DNA of 41,860 nt from Coneutiohabitans thermophilus (GCA_034505235.1 JAPDQY010000028.1:1-41860), one strand, 5' to 3'; positions 24,727 to 33,960 are shown, counted from the stretch's first letter. Program-made: numbers and translations. The notes: a model not told the origin generated them from the sequence alone.

Positions 24727-24830
24727 CACGCCTCCTCGCGGCCGGCGGACCTTCCCTCCAGCCAGCACCAGCCCAGACTGACAAGCAGCAGCAGAGTTGC
24801 ATGGAAAATTAAAAACTCTTTCACCGACAT
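24726..24830 (-). CDS. 34-residue single-helix membrane peptide (small ORF)
   Basis: ATG 24830 is preceded by GGGAGGAAA, an excellent ribosome site. The product is MSVKEFLIFHATLLLLVSLG, then WCWLEGRSAGREEA: one hydrophobic helix and a charged tail. Its TGA overlaps the ATG of the YdjM-like gene (TGATG), and it begins 25 nt before the 3' end boundary of the TPR gene (stop at 24855). The strong ribosome site plus stop-start coupling argue for real translation. It may be a subunit or translational lead-in for the next gene. No family recognised. Confidence 0.65.
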   Translation of the reverse strand: MSVKEFLIFHATLLLLVSLGWCWLEGRSAGREEA

Positions 24831-24854
24831 TTTCCTCCCGCCGTCACTTTGGCT

Positions 24855-27569
24855 TCAACGCTTTTGTTTGAGTGCCACCAGCCGCTGTTGCGAGGCCTGC
24901 ACCCATTCCGGCCGAATGGGAAATTTCTCGATCACCTGCCGGTAGAGGCGGCGCGCCCGGTCATATTCCTGCAGCCGTTCACAGGCCTGCGCGGCGGCCA
25001 GCATGCCTTGCGCCGCCCATTCCGGATATCTGCCATAAAGCACTGGCAGCAACAGAAATTCCGCCACGGCCTGCCGGTCATGCTGCTGCTGGACGAAACT
25101 CTTCCCGATTTCGAATTGTGCCTCGGCCGCGATCCCGGAGTCTGCCACGGCGCGCACAGCGCGCAAATATGCGCGCGCCTGCTCCGGCTTGTCTTCCGCC
25201 AGCGCCAGCCTGCCCAGGCCCAGCAACGCCAGGGCCTGCACATTTGCGGCGCGGCGGGATTGCTGCATGGCGGTAAAGCGGGCACGGGCCTGATCAAATC
25301 GCTGCAGCGCGATTTCCATCAGGCCGCCGCGATATTCAGCGTGCACTGCCAGGGGATGCAGCGGATGCATGACGCGCAATTGTTCACAGGCCAGCAACGC
25401 GCGCTCGAAATCACCGGCCTTTTCCAGCAGACTGGCGGCACGAAACAGCGCCTCGGCGCTGTAAAACGAGGCGGGATGTCGCTGCGCCTGCTCGAAGTAG
25501 GCGGTGATGGCCTGATCGAATTCACCGTCTTGTTCGAAACAGGAGCCGGTTTTGAACCAGGCTTGTTGCGCGGCCGGGGTGGCGGGATGGTCCCGCGTCA
25601 GGCGCTGCAGGGTCGCCACTGCACAGTCGTTGCGGCGCAACCGCGCACACAACTCCGCCTTTTGCAGCAAAAGCTCCGCAACCATCGCAGGGTCGTTGCA
25701 GCGGTCGAGATATTTATCCACCACCGCGACCGCCTCGTCACGGCGGCCCTGCTGCGCCAAAGCCCAAGCCATGCCGGTGACCGCCTCCTCCCACCGCTCG
25801 CTGTGGGGGTGTGTATCGAGCAGCGTTTGATAGGCGGCGCGCGCCTGTTCATATTGCTGCAAGCGCAAATAGCATTCGCCCAGCGCAAACTGCGCCTCCG
25901 CGGCATGCTCACTGTCCCCGAAGTGGATCAGGACTGCGCTGAAAGCGCCGAGCGCCTGCTGATAGTCCTGCAAATGAAACCAGGCGCGGCCGGTCATGAG
26001 CTGTGCGGCGGCGGCGCGCCGGGACTGGGGATGCAGCCGCACGACATCTTGAAAACTCTCGATCGCCAGCCGGAGCTGTTCGCGCCTGTACTGGCACATG
26101 CCGATTTGATAATGTGCCTCCGCCTCCTGGCTGGGCAGCGGCTGCAGATTGAGCACGGTGCGGTATTGCTGAATCGCCAGGTCGAACAGCCGTTGTGCCG
26201 CGTAAGCCTCACCCGCATGCAACAGCGCCGCAATGCGGTCCGCCGGATCGGTACCGAGCTCGGCCGCGCGCGTGAAAAAAATGGCAGCCGCGGGCAATTG
26301 CTTGCGCTCCAGAGCCAACCATCCCCGGGCATAGCTGGCCCGGCCGGCGTGTGGGGACTGCGGCCACTGTTGCAGCAATTCTTCGAAATGCTGGTCGGCC
26401 TGCTGCGACCAACCCGCCTGGTAGCTCGCCTCTGCCAGCCAGAATTTGGCCTCGACCGCCAGCGCGGCCGCGGGATTGCTCGCCAGCACTTGTTGAAAAC
26501 CGGCAGCCGCCTGCTCATATTTCCCCTGCTTGAATTGCGCCTGCGCCATTTGATAACGGGCGTGCGCTGCCTGCGGATCCCCGGGATGCAATTGCAGGGC
26601 GGCGGCATAAGCCTGCTCGGCCACCGCATATTCTCCCATACCCAGGCGGCATTCCGCCAGCATGAAAGCAGCAGCCGCAGCATTGGCGCTTTGCGGAAAC
26701 CGGTCGCGGAGCGCCTGAAAATGCCGGGCCGCGGACTCATAGTGTGCCGCGCGAAATTCCAGCAGGCCAAGCTCATAAATTGCTGCTGCGGACGCGGCGC
26801 CGGCGGCATCATGCTGCAGCACCTGCAAAAAACGCGCGCGTGCCTGTGCCGTGTCACCAGCCGCAACCGCAATGCGGCCGCGTTCCAGCAGTGCGGCGGT
26901 GTACAAGCGATGTTGCGGGAACTCGCGCAGCAACCGCTCGCAAGCCTGCGCTGCAGCCTCATCCTCCTGACGGGCAAGATGCGCCAGCCCCAAACCATGC
27001 AGCGCCTCGGCGGCCAACCCCCCGTGCGGAAATTTCTCCAACTGGCGCGTATAAGCGGCCACCGCTGCGCCATAATCTTGTTGCTGCAAATGGGCTTCGC
27101 CCAGCAAGAACATGGCCCGCTCGCCCAGCGGATGCCCGGGGTATTGCGCCAGCGCGCGGGTGAGCGTGCCCACCGCCACTTGCCACTTCCCCAGCAGAAA
27201 CGCCGCAAAGCCGCTGTGGTACCACGCGGCCGGCGCGAGCGGGCTGTCGGGATGCAAATCCTTCACCTGGCGATATGCGGCCAGCGCGCGCTCATACTGT
27301 TTGAGCTGCAGGCAGGACTCCGCGAGCAGGAAGCGCGCCGCCGCAGCCTCCGGGCTGCCAGGATGCTGCTGCACGAAGGTTTCGAACTGCGCCGCCGCAG
27401 CCTGATATTCCCCGCTCTCATGAAGCCGTTGTGCCGCAAGAAATTCCTGATATTCGGGAGTGCTGCGCAAAGGTATTGTCACGGAGGTTTGGGAAAAAAC
27501 AGCAGGAGCAGCAATCAACCACAGCAGACGGATGAAACGGGGCAACAGCCTGGCGATAGCCATGATCAT
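24855..27569 (-). CDS. Exported tetratricopeptide-repeat protein
   Basis: About 904 residues from ATG 27569 (MIMAIARLLPRFIRLLWLIA signal peptide, AVFSQ cleavage region). Nearly the whole mature protein is TPR repeats of 34-37 residues, roughly 20 or more, such as GEYQAAAAQFETFVQQHPGSPEA style units with A-x-Y..L at the usual positions; several resemble the YbgF/BamD outer-membrane type (FxxVxxxYPxS). It should act as a periplasmic scaffold. Upstream in-frame starts (to 27902) would run through repeat-rich intergenic DNA and put the signal peptide inside the protein, so they are rejected. First gene of the operon with the small ORF, YdjM-like and DUF5683-like genes. Confidence 0.85.
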   Translation of the reverse strand: MIMAIARLLPRFIRLLWLIAAPAVFSQTSVTIPLRSTPEYQEFLAAQRLHESGEYQAAAAQFETFVQQHPGSPEAAAARFLLAESCLQLKQYERALAAYRQVKDLHPDSPLAPAAWYHSGFAAFLLGKWQVAVGTLTRALAQYPGHPLGERAMFLLGEAHLQQQDYGAAVAAYTRQLEKFPHGGLAAEALHGLGLAHLARQEDEAAAQACERLLREFPQHRLYTAALLERGRIAVAAGDTAQARARFLQVLQHDAAGAASAAAIYELGLLEFRAAHYESAARHFQALRDRFPQSANAAAAAFMLAECRLGMGEYAVAEQAYAAALQLHPGDPQAAHARYQMAQAQFKQGKYEQAAAGFQQVLASNPAAALAVEAKFWLAEASYQAGWSQQADQHFEELLQQWPQSPHAGRASYARGWLALERKQLPAAAIFFTRAAELGTDPADRIAALLHAGEAYAAQRLFDLAIQQYRTVLNLQPLPSQEAEAHYQIGMCQYRREQLRLAIESFQDVVRLHPQSRRAAAAQLMTGRAWFHLQDYQQALGAFSAVLIHFGDSEHAAEAQFALGECYLRLQQYEQARAAYQTLLDTHPHSERWEEAVTGMAWALAQQGRRDEAVAVVDKYLDRCNDPAMVAELLLQKAELCARLRRNDCAVATLQRLTRDHPATPAAQQAWFKTGSCFEQDGEFDQAITAYFEQAQRHPASFYSAEALFRAASLLEKAGDFERALLACEQLRVMHPLHPLAVHAEYRGGLMEIALQRFDQARARFTAMQQSRRAANVQALALLGLGRLALAEDKPEQARAYLRAVRAVADSGIAAEAQFEIGKSFVQQQHDRQAVAEFLLLPVLYGRYPEWAAQGMLAAAQACERLQEYDRARRLYRQVIEKFPIRPEWVQASQQRLVALKQKR

Positions 27570-27920
27570 TCCACAATACAGAGTCCCGGAGGTTACCATT
27601 TGAAAAAAAAGGTGCAAGCTGATCGGTGTGGGCAAACCTGCAGTGGCGGGGACGGAAAGCATTTGATCCGCACACCGCCGGGCATGCGCCTTGGAATCTG
27701 GAATCTGGATCCCCATGAACCTCCCGTGAAAATCACGCCAAACCATTTCGTGGGGAAAAAACATGACCCGGCAGGCATTTTCGTGCAAGGCCGGCGCCCG
27801 GCGTCCTGCCCTTTGGTACCCACACAAGTCAACATCCAATCTAAAAAAAGATAGTGAATATGAGACCATATTGCCAAGACTAATTTTCGCGCGCAGCACC
27901 ATGTCATGCCTCAGTTACTT

Positions 27921-27933
27921 CCTGAATTTTGCA
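27921..27933 (-). repeat. Inverted core of the 45-nt dispersed repeat
   Basis: CCTGAATTTTGCA is the exact reverse complement of the core TGCAAAATTCAGG found at 28087-28099 and 28339-28351. With the first of these it brackets a 179-nt segment as a 13-bp inverted repeat. Confidence 0.55.
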
Positions 27934-28050
27934 CCGCGGTTGATCTCCTCCGCGAGAAACGCCGCTTTCATCGCGATGCCCAGCCACCCAAGGGGTGCTG
28001 CAAAAATTTGCAGGCAAACACGCTGTCAACTCCGGCCGGGGTGCACTTCA

Positions 28051-28099
28051 CACACGCCACTTCCTCCGGACAATGGCAAGCCCGCATGCAAAATTCAGG
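28051..28099 (+). repeat. Dispersed 45-nt repeat, copy 2
   Basis: Reads ACGCCACTTCCTCCGGACAA, TGGCAAGCCCGCATGC, then AAAATTCAGG. The last 25 bases match copy 3 at 23 positions. Confidence 0.65.
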
Positions 28100-28303
28100 C
28101 AGCACAGCCGCGATGCAACCCGCGGTGTCAGGATCAAACACAAACCCTCCGCCCACGAAAGCAGAAATCCCACGGAAAAGCCATTTCGTGGGAGAAAAGC
28201 CGTAACACCTTCGGCAAACGGGCGAATTTCGCAGTCCGGGCCGCGCCACATTCGAAAAAAGTCTGGCTTGACTTCGAACGGGATAACAGGCGGAGCTTGG
28301 TGA

Positions 28304-28351
28304 GCACGCCGTTTATTCCAGGGAACAGCAAACCCGCATGCAAAATTCAGG
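28304..28351 (+). repeat. Dispersed 45-nt repeat, copy 3
   Basis: Reads GCACGCCGTTTATTCCAGGG, AACAGCAAACCCGCATGC, then AAAATTCAGG. It is about 250 nt from copy 2 in the same orientation and ends about 145 nt before the SDR start. Confidence 0.65.
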
Positions 28352-28496
28352 TTATAGCTGCGCCTCACAGGTAACTGCGGCATTACGGCACGCTCCACTT
28401 TGCGATTGCCCTTGTGGCCGGAAATACCTTATTTGATCCGCAACCGGGAGGTGACCGCAAGTCCCGCCTGCAGCAAAAGAAGAGAGGAGATTTGGC

Positions 28497-29231
28497 ATGC
28501 CTGAGAGAGTTGCTCTGATCACCGGCGGCAGCCGCGGCATCGGCCGCGCGCTGGGTTTGGCGCTCGCGGAGGCCGGATGGGACATTGCGCTGTGCCACCG
28601 CAAAAGTCCGGTCGAGGCCGAGAGCGCCGCCGCCGCGATTGCCGCCTTGGGCCGCCGCGTCATCAGCCGGCAGTGCGATGTTTCCGATCCCGAAGCGGCG
28701 GCGGCATGCGTGCGTGAGGTCGAAGAAAGCTGGGGCCGCATCGATGCCCTGCTCAATTGTGCCGGCGCGTTCCATCGTGTACCGCTGCTGCAGGAGACCC
28801 CCGCCGGCTGGCAGGAGATGTTCGCTCACAATCTGCATCCGGTGTTCTATCTCAGCCGCCTGGTGGCACCCGGCATGCAGCGCCGGCGCTGGGGCCGGAT
28901 TGTCAACTTCAGCATCGTGCATGCCGACCAACTGGCGAGCCAGCCCAATTTGACCGCGCACTACATCGCCAAGGTCGGCGTGCTCATCCTCACCCGCACG
29001 TTTGCCACACTGCTTGCGCCGGACGGCATTACAGTGAATGCCATCTCGCCGGCTTTCATCGATTCCGGCACGGCGCTGCCCGCCGGGTTGCAGAACACAA
29101 TTCAGAAAATTCCCGCGGGCCATGCCGGTACGGTGGCGGATGCCGTGGCGGTGGTGAAATTTCTGCTCTCTCCCGAAGCCGGCTACGTAACCGGCACCAA
29201 CATTCACCTGAGTGGCGGCTGGGGAATTTAG
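28497..29231 (+). CDS. Short-chain dehydrogenase/reductase (FabG/pteridine-reductase-like) with altered active site
   Basis: 244 residues, full SDR length. Cofactor motif TGGSRGIG (about 9-16), CHRKSP after beta-2 (suggesting NADPH), CDVSD, LLNCAGAF, and the C-terminal AISPAFIDSG ... SPEAGYVTGTNIHLSGGW. AGAGGAG lies 7 nt before the ATG. The catalytic block reads NFSIVHADQLASQPNLTAHYIAKVGV. SDRs have YxxxK, and the closest relatives I know have HYxIAK. Here Tyr and Lys are separated by only two residues (YIAK), as if one codon had been lost. Activity is therefore uncertain. Substrate unknown. No partner genes nearby. Confidence 0.85.
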   Translation: MPERVALITGGSRGIGRALGLALAEAGWDIALCHRKSPVEAESAAAAIAALGRRVISRQCDVSDPEAAAACVREVEESWGRIDALLNCAGAFHRVPLLQETPAGWQEMFAHNLHPVFYLSRLVAPGMQRRRWGRIVNFSIVHADQLASQPNLTAHYIAKVGVLILTRTFATLLAPDGITVNAISPAFIDSGTALPAGLQNTIQKIPAGHAGTVADAVAVVKFLLSPEAGYVTGTNIHLSGGWGI

Positions 29232-29564
29232 GGGCGCAGCGTCAGCGCGCGGCAGCCCGCGGGAGGCTGATCCGGCCCGGCAGGTTTGTGACACGGCCCA
29301 GGACATTGGCCTTCTGCACATCACCCGCGCCTTTCTCCGGCGCCATGATCTCTTGTCCGGCAGAGACAACTCCTCCAGCCGGAGGTCGCGTGCCGAATTT
29401 CGAGCAGCGGACAATTTCCGGAACTTTGATGGCGGCGGGGTGGGGTAGCAACAGGCTGCGCATTTCGTGGGGTCATCGCAGAACCGCTTTACGCCTGCTG
29501 CGAGGGATGAACCGGCCCGGGCATTTGGCAGAGAATTGCCTTTTCAATTGTGGAGTTTATTTCG

Positions 29565-29570
29565 TATTAT
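29565..29570 (+). promoter_or_regulatory. Possible -10 element upstream of typA
   Basis: TATTAT at 29565-29570 has a weak TTTTCA 18 nt upstream (29541-29546), in the only AT-rich stretch of the 440-nt gap before typA (29232-29671). No gene is seen in that gap. Confidence 0.25.
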
Positions 29571-29671
29571 TGCCGCTTGCGTTTCCCGGTGCGTCCATTC
29601 ATTCATTTTTGAAAATGAGCAGCCGGCCCCGGCCGGCTCCCAACCCCTTGCAAGGAGTCTGCAGTAAATTT

Positions 29672-31516
29672 ATGACAAAAGACGGTATTCGCAACATTGC
29701 CCTCATCGCCCACGTCGATCACGGCAAAACCACCCTGGTCGACGGCATGCTGAAGCAAAGCGGCACCTTCCGCGACCATCAACTCACCGGTGAGCGCATC
29801 ATGGACAGCCTGGCGCTGGAGCGCGAGCGCGGCATCACCATCCTGGCCAAGAACACCGCCATTTGGTTTCAGGACGTCAAGATCAACATCGTCGACACCC
29901 CGGGTCACGCCGATTTCGGCGGCGAAGTGGAGCGTGCGCTCAGCATGGTGGATGGCGCGCTGCTGCTGGTCGATGCCAGTGAGGGCCCGCTGCCCCAAAC
30001 GCGCTTTGTGCTGAAAAAGGCGCTGGCGGCGCAACTGCCGGTGATCGTGGTGATCAACAAAATCGATCGCAGCGATGCGCGCATTCAGGAGGTCACCAAC
30101 GCGATTTACGACCTCTTCATCGATCTCGATGCCAGCGAGGTCCAGCTCGAATTTCCCATCCTCTACACCAATGCCAAACAGGCGGTGGCCCACCGCCGGC
30201 TGGACGACGGTTCGACGAACCTGCGGCCGCTGTTCGAAACCATCCTGCAGGCCATTCCCGGGCCGCACGCCGATGACACCGCCGTGCCGCAGTTTCTCGT
30301 CACCCATCTCGATTACGATGATTATGTCGGCCAGTTGGCCATTGGCCGTTTGCGCCACGGGGTGCTGGAGATGGGCAGGACGTACTGCCTGTGCGCGGCG
30401 GATGACGAACGCCGGCCCGTCAAATTCACCGCGCTCTATTCCTTCAAAGGTCTGCAACGGGTGCCGACGGACCGCGTCACTGCCGGCGACATCGTGGTGG
30501 TGGCGGGGGTGGAAAATGTGCGCATCGGTGACACCATCACCGCGCTCGAAAATCCCCGGCCGTTGCCGCGCCTGAATGTCGACGAGCCAACGGTGGCGAT
30601 GATTTTTTCGGTGAACACCAGCCCGTTCGCGGGCCGGGAGGGCCGCTATCTCACCTCGCGCCATCTGCGCGAACGTCTGGAAAAGGAGGCGCGGCACAAT
30701 GTGGCCCTGCGCCTGCGGCCGACCGGGCGCGCCGAGGCCTTCGAAGTTTGCGGCCGCGGCGAATTGCAGCTCGCCATCCTGATTGAGACCATGCGGCGCG
30801 AGGGTTACGAGTTTATGGCCTCCAGGCCGCGCGTGCTCACCCGCATGGAAAACGGCCAGCTCCTCGAACCCATGGAGCATCTCTTCATCGACATCCCGGA
30901 GGAGTTCATCGGCGTGGTGACCGAGAAACTGTCCCGGCGCAAAGGCCGCATGCTCAACCTGGTCAACCACGGCAGCGGCCGGGTGCATCTGGAGTTTCGC
31001 CTGCCCTCCCGCGGGCTGATCGGCTACCGCAACGAGTTTCTCACCGACACCAGGGGCACGGGCATCTGCAACACCCTGTTCGACGGCTATGCGCCATGGC
31101 ACGGCGCCATTCCGCAACGCACCACCGGCGCACTGATTGCCGATCGTGCCGGCCGCGTCACGGCTTATGCTCTGCTCAGCCTGGCGGATCGCGGCGAATT
31201 TTTCGTCAATGTGGGCACCGCGGTGTATGGCGGCATGGTGGTGGGCGAGCGCAATCGCAGCGGGGATCTGGAGGTGAACATCACCCGCGAAAAGAAGCTC
31301 ACCAATATGCGCAGCTCCACGGCGGAGAGCACGGAGACGCTGCGCCCCCCGCGATTATTGACGCTCGATCAGGCCATCGAGTTCATCGGCGCGGACGAGC
31401 TGGTGGAAGTCACCCCGGAAAACATCCGTCTGCGCAAGCTGGAGCTGGATGGAGACAAACGCGCGGCGCAGCGCAAACGCCTGGCAGGCGCCGCGGAGGA
31501 ACCCCTGGTGGCGTGA
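29672..31516 (+). CDS. typA: Ribosome-associated translational GTPase TypA/BipA
   Basis: 614 residues, the normal length. GTPase motifs: G1 AHVDHGKTT, G2 in RERGITI, G3 DTPGH, G4 NKID. After the EF-G-like domains the BipA-specific C-terminal part is present (SRGLIGYRNEFLTDTRGTGICN, EKKLTNMRSSTAE, EDxLVEVTPxxIRLRK-type end). It binds the ribosome and acts in ribosome assembly and stress adaptation. The start is set by homology (MTKDGIRNIALIAHVDHGKTT); AAGGAG is present but 14 nt away, an unusually long spacing. BrkB/YihY follows after 3 nt, so the two are probably one transcript. Confidence 0.95.
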   Translation: MTKDGIRNIALIAHVDHGKTTLVDGMLKQSGTFRDHQLTGERIMDSLALERERGITILAKNTAIWFQDVKINIVDTPGHADFGGEVERALSMVDGALLLVDASEGPLPQTRFVLKKALAAQLPVIVVINKIDRSDARIQEVTNAIYDLFIDLDASEVQLEFPILYTNAKQAVAHRRLDDGSTNLRPLFETILQAIPGPHADDTAVPQFLVTHLDYDDYVGQLAIGRLRHGVLEMGRTYCLCAADDERRPVKFTALYSFKGLQRVPTDRVTAGDIVVVAGVENVRIGDTITALENPRPLPRLNVDEPTVAMIFSVNTSPFAGREGRYLTSRHLRERLEKEARHNVALRLRPTGRAEAFEVCGRGELQLAILIETMRREGYEFMASRPRVLTRMENGQLLEPMEHLFIDIPEEFIGVVTEKLSRRKGRMLNLVNHGSGRVHLEFRLPSRGLIGYRNEFLTDTRGTGICNTLFDGYAPWHGAIPQRTTGALIADRAGRVTAYALLSLADRGEFFVNVGTAVYGGMVVGERNRSGDLEVNITREKKLTNMRSSTAESTETLRPPRLLTLDQAIEFIGADELVEVTPENIRLRKLELDGDKRAAQRKRLAGAAEEPLVA

Positions 31517-31519
31517 ACC

Positions 31520-32434
31520 ATGATGCGCGCAGTGAAATTCGCCTGGCAGGTGTTGCAGGAGGCCGGCCGGCGCTTTGACCGGGATTACGGCACCTTTCTG
31601 GCCTCCGGCCTCGCCTTCGATCTCATGCTGTGCATACTGCCTTTTCTGCTGGTTCTGCTCTCGCTCTCCGGCTACGTGCTGGAGTCATCTGAGCAAATGC
31701 ACCAGGACATTCTTGCCTTTCTCGAACGCGCCCTGCCGGTCACGCTCTCCGAGCTGCAGCACAGTTTGCAGCACTTCATCAAGGATCGCAAGATCATCGG
31801 CGCGGTGGGATTGATTTCGCTGCTACTGGCGGCCTCGCGCGTCTTCGGCGGCATTCGCACCGTCATCGAAATCTCCTTTCGCCGGAAGCTGCCATTCAAT
31901 TATGTCACCGGCAAACTGTTCGACATCGGCATGGTGGTGCTCACCGGCGCGCTGCTGTTTCTCTCGCTGGGATTCTCCTATGTCATCACCGACCTGCAAA
32001 ACTGGCTGACGAGCTGGCTGAGCGGGCGGGGCTATGATTTCAGCCGGCTGAACAATTTGATCGCGCTGGCGCTGGCCTTTGCCGCCTCCACGGGGATGTT
32101 CTTCCTGGTTTATCGCCTGCCGCTTGAGCGCCATGTTCCCACCCGCATCGTCATGACGCTGGCGCTGCTGGTGGCCGCGCTGTGGGAACTCGCCAAGTGG
32201 CTCTTTGGCCTTTATCTCGCCAACCTGGGCCGCTTCGACGTGCTGTATGGCTCCTTCGGCGTGCTGGTGATTTTGGTGCTGTGGATTTACTATTCCGCCA
32301 TCATCTTTGTGGCCGGCGCGGAGTTGGGCAGCGCCTGGCATGATTTGCGCCAGCCGGCCGTCGCAAAAGCGGCCCCGGCGCGTCGGCCCGACACCCTGCG
32401 CGACGAAACCGGCCGCGCCACGCGGCGGGCGTAA
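31520..32434 (+). CDS. YihY/virulence factor BrkB family membrane protein
   Basis: 304 residues, about six membrane helices. Family marks: an N-terminal region with FxxDYGTFLASGLAFDLMLCILPFLLVLL, the amphipathic segment with AASRVFGGIRTVIEISF, and the final block FDVLYGSFGVLVILVLWIYYSAIIFVAGAELG. The basic C-terminal tail (about 280-304) is variable. The family was once annotated as RNase BN, now known to be wrong; function is unknown. It begins 3 nt after typA. Confidence 0.9.
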   Translation: MMRAVKFAWQVLQEAGRRFDRDYGTFLASGLAFDLMLCILPFLLVLLSLSGYVLESSEQMHQDILAFLERALPVTLSELQHSLQHFIKDRKIIGAVGLISLLLAASRVFGGIRTVIEISFRRKLPFNYVTGKLFDIGMVVLTGALLFLSLGFSYVITDLQNWLTSWLSGRGYDFSRLNNLIALALAFAASTGMFFLVYRLPLERHVPTRIVMTLALLVAALWELAKWLFGLYLANLGRFDVLYGSFGVLVILVLWIYYSAIIFVAGAELGSAWHDLRQPAVAKAAPARRPDTLRDETGRATRRA

Positions 32435-32565
32435 ACGACCGCGCGCTTGCTTTTGTGGAGAAAAGCCGTTATTTGTGCCCATGACGTGTCTCCGGTTTAC
32501 GGCCGCGCCACCAGGCCTCGTTTCTCCGGCAGTTGAGATGAATCGAACGGGAACGCCTCCCCCTC

Positions 32566-33939
32566 ATGGTTATGTATCGCTGGCTTGTCCTGCGCCTGTT
32601 TTGGAGCATACTCCTGCTCCCCCTGATCGCCTTTGTCACGCTCTGGATTTTGCACGAGTTGCTCTTCCGTGGCAGCTATTTTCCCGACACCATTATCATC
32701 GTCATCCTCGCGCTGGCCCTCTTCCCCGTGGTGAGTGCGGTGCTCACACGCATCGCTCGCCGGCGCTTTGCCTTTTTGGAGGAACGCGGCAGGGAGTTGC
32801 TGCTTGCCGGCCAGGAAGATCATATGGCCGAAATGTTGCCGCTGTTGCGGCGTTTGTTCGACAGCGGCCTGCTCTCGCCGCGTGAGCAGGAAAAATGCGG
32901 GCAGGCGCTGCGGCGCAGCTACTTCCCCTTCTATGCCAGCCATCTCGAGGACCCGCATGCACGCACGCAACTGCTGGCGGCGCTGCGGGAAGGCGTGCGC
33001 GTCGAGGAAGCCTACTACGCCCTCAAGTCTTATGTGCTGAATCAACCCCGGCTGACCATGGGCACCGCCGCGATCGCCGAGGAGCTGCTCGATCACAATC
33101 CCGGCGATCAGGCGCTCGCCAACTTTTTCGTGCGGCATTTTTTGGAGAACCGCAGCACGCATCATCGCGCGGAATATTTCTATGCCAGCCACCTGGCACA
33201 CGACGGCAGCCTGAGCGACCGGATTCTTGCACTGTGCCTGGAAAAAATCCTGGGGCGGGAACGCCGTGACGATTTCGCGGCATGGTGTTATGTGCGTGCC
33301 TTTCAATCGAAATGGGGGGAGGATCCGCGTGTGCGTCGCGCCCTTTACCAGTTGCATGAGGCGTATCGGCTGATACCGCGTGACGATGCCCTGGCGCGCG
33401 TGGTCGCAGCCTGCGCTTCCCTGCTGTCGTCGGAGGAGATCGAACGCTGGCGGGCGGAAAGCCGGCCGGCCCCCGCCCCGCCCATGCGGCAACGACTGGA
33501 AACCCTCATGCTCGCCCTGCGGGAGGGCCGGCTGTATGCTGCCACGTGGTTGCGGAAATATCAACGCTGGGTGTGGGCCGTCACTGGAGGGGCCGTGCTG
33601 TTGCTCATTCTGCTTGCCTGGCCGGAGCCGCCCGCCAGCAAAGTTTCCCCGCCGGCACCCTCACCACCAGCCATTGACCAGCAACGTTATTTTTCATTTC
33701 AAGTTGGTGCGGTAAAAGAACGCCGCCGCGCGGAACGAATGCGGCAGGCGCTTGCAACCTCGGGGTTGGTAGTGTATATCGTGCCGCCACGCCATGTGGA
33801 AGGCTGGTATGCCATCCGCGTGGGCCGCTATCCTTCGCAAGAGCAGGCGCGCGCGGCAGCCGACAGCCTGAAAGCCGCGGGCATCGTGAGTGAATATTTC
33901 GTGACCAACTACGAAGCTCCTGCCACATCGCAGCAATAA
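32566..33939 (+). CDS. Membrane protein with C-terminal SPOR domain
   Basis: 457 residues. Two N-terminal membrane helices (about 9-31 and 40-60), then a ~270-residue helical cytoplasmic-type region with TPR/HEAT-like character (LLPLLRRLFDSGLLSPREQEK, LLAALREGVRVEEAYYALKSY), a third helix at about 327-344, a Pro-rich linker (PPASKVSPPAPSPPA), and a SPOR domain at about 370-450 (FSFQVGAVKERRRAERMRQAL, YAIRVGRYPSQEQARAAADSL). SPOR domains bind denuded peptidoglycan at division sites. The two-domain arrangement suggests a link between a cytoplasmic helical domain and the cell wall. The N-terminal family is not recognised. Confidence 0.78.
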   Translation: MVMYRWLVLRLFWSILLLPLIAFVTLWILHELLFRGSYFPDTIIIVILALALFPVVSAVLTRIARRRFAFLEERGRELLLAGQEDHMAEMLPLLRRLFDSGLLSPREQEKCGQALRRSYFPFYASHLEDPHARTQLLAALREGVRVEEAYYALKSYVLNQPRLTMGTAAIAEELLDHNPGDQALANFFVRHFLENRSTHHRAEYFYASHLAHDGSLSDRILALCLEKILGRERRDDFAAWCYVRAFQSKWGEDPRVRRALYQLHEAYRLIPRDDALARVVAACASLLSSEEIERWRAESRPAPAPPMRQRLETLMLALREGRLYAATWLRKYQRWVWAVTGGAVLLLILLAWPEPPASKVSPPAPSPPAIDQQRYFSFQVGAVKERRRAERMRQALATSGLVVYIVPPRHVEGWYAIRVGRYPSQEQARAAADSLKAAGIVSEYFVTNYEAPATSQQ

Positions 33940-33960
33940 ATGGTGCTCGTCCGGCATCCC

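Larger units (their letters stand above)
27570..28496. other. 927-nt intergenic region rich in dispersed repeats
   Basis: No gene is supported. It carries two direct copies (28051-28099, 28304-28351) and one inverted core (27921-27933) of the 45-nt repeat. CCATTTCGTGGG occurs twice (about 27744 and 28182), each followed by G/A-rich sequence. It separates divergent transcription units, so promoters for the TPR operon and the SDR gene must lie here. Confidence 0.55.

Noticed and set aside
24849..27854. 1001-codon plus-strand open frame opposite the TPR protein
   Set aside because: Antisense of a repetitive gene; the minus strand has clear TPR periodicity and a signal peptide.
27921..28351. CRISPR array
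   Set aside because: Repeat copies are too few, unevenly spaced and partly inverted, and no cas gene is near.
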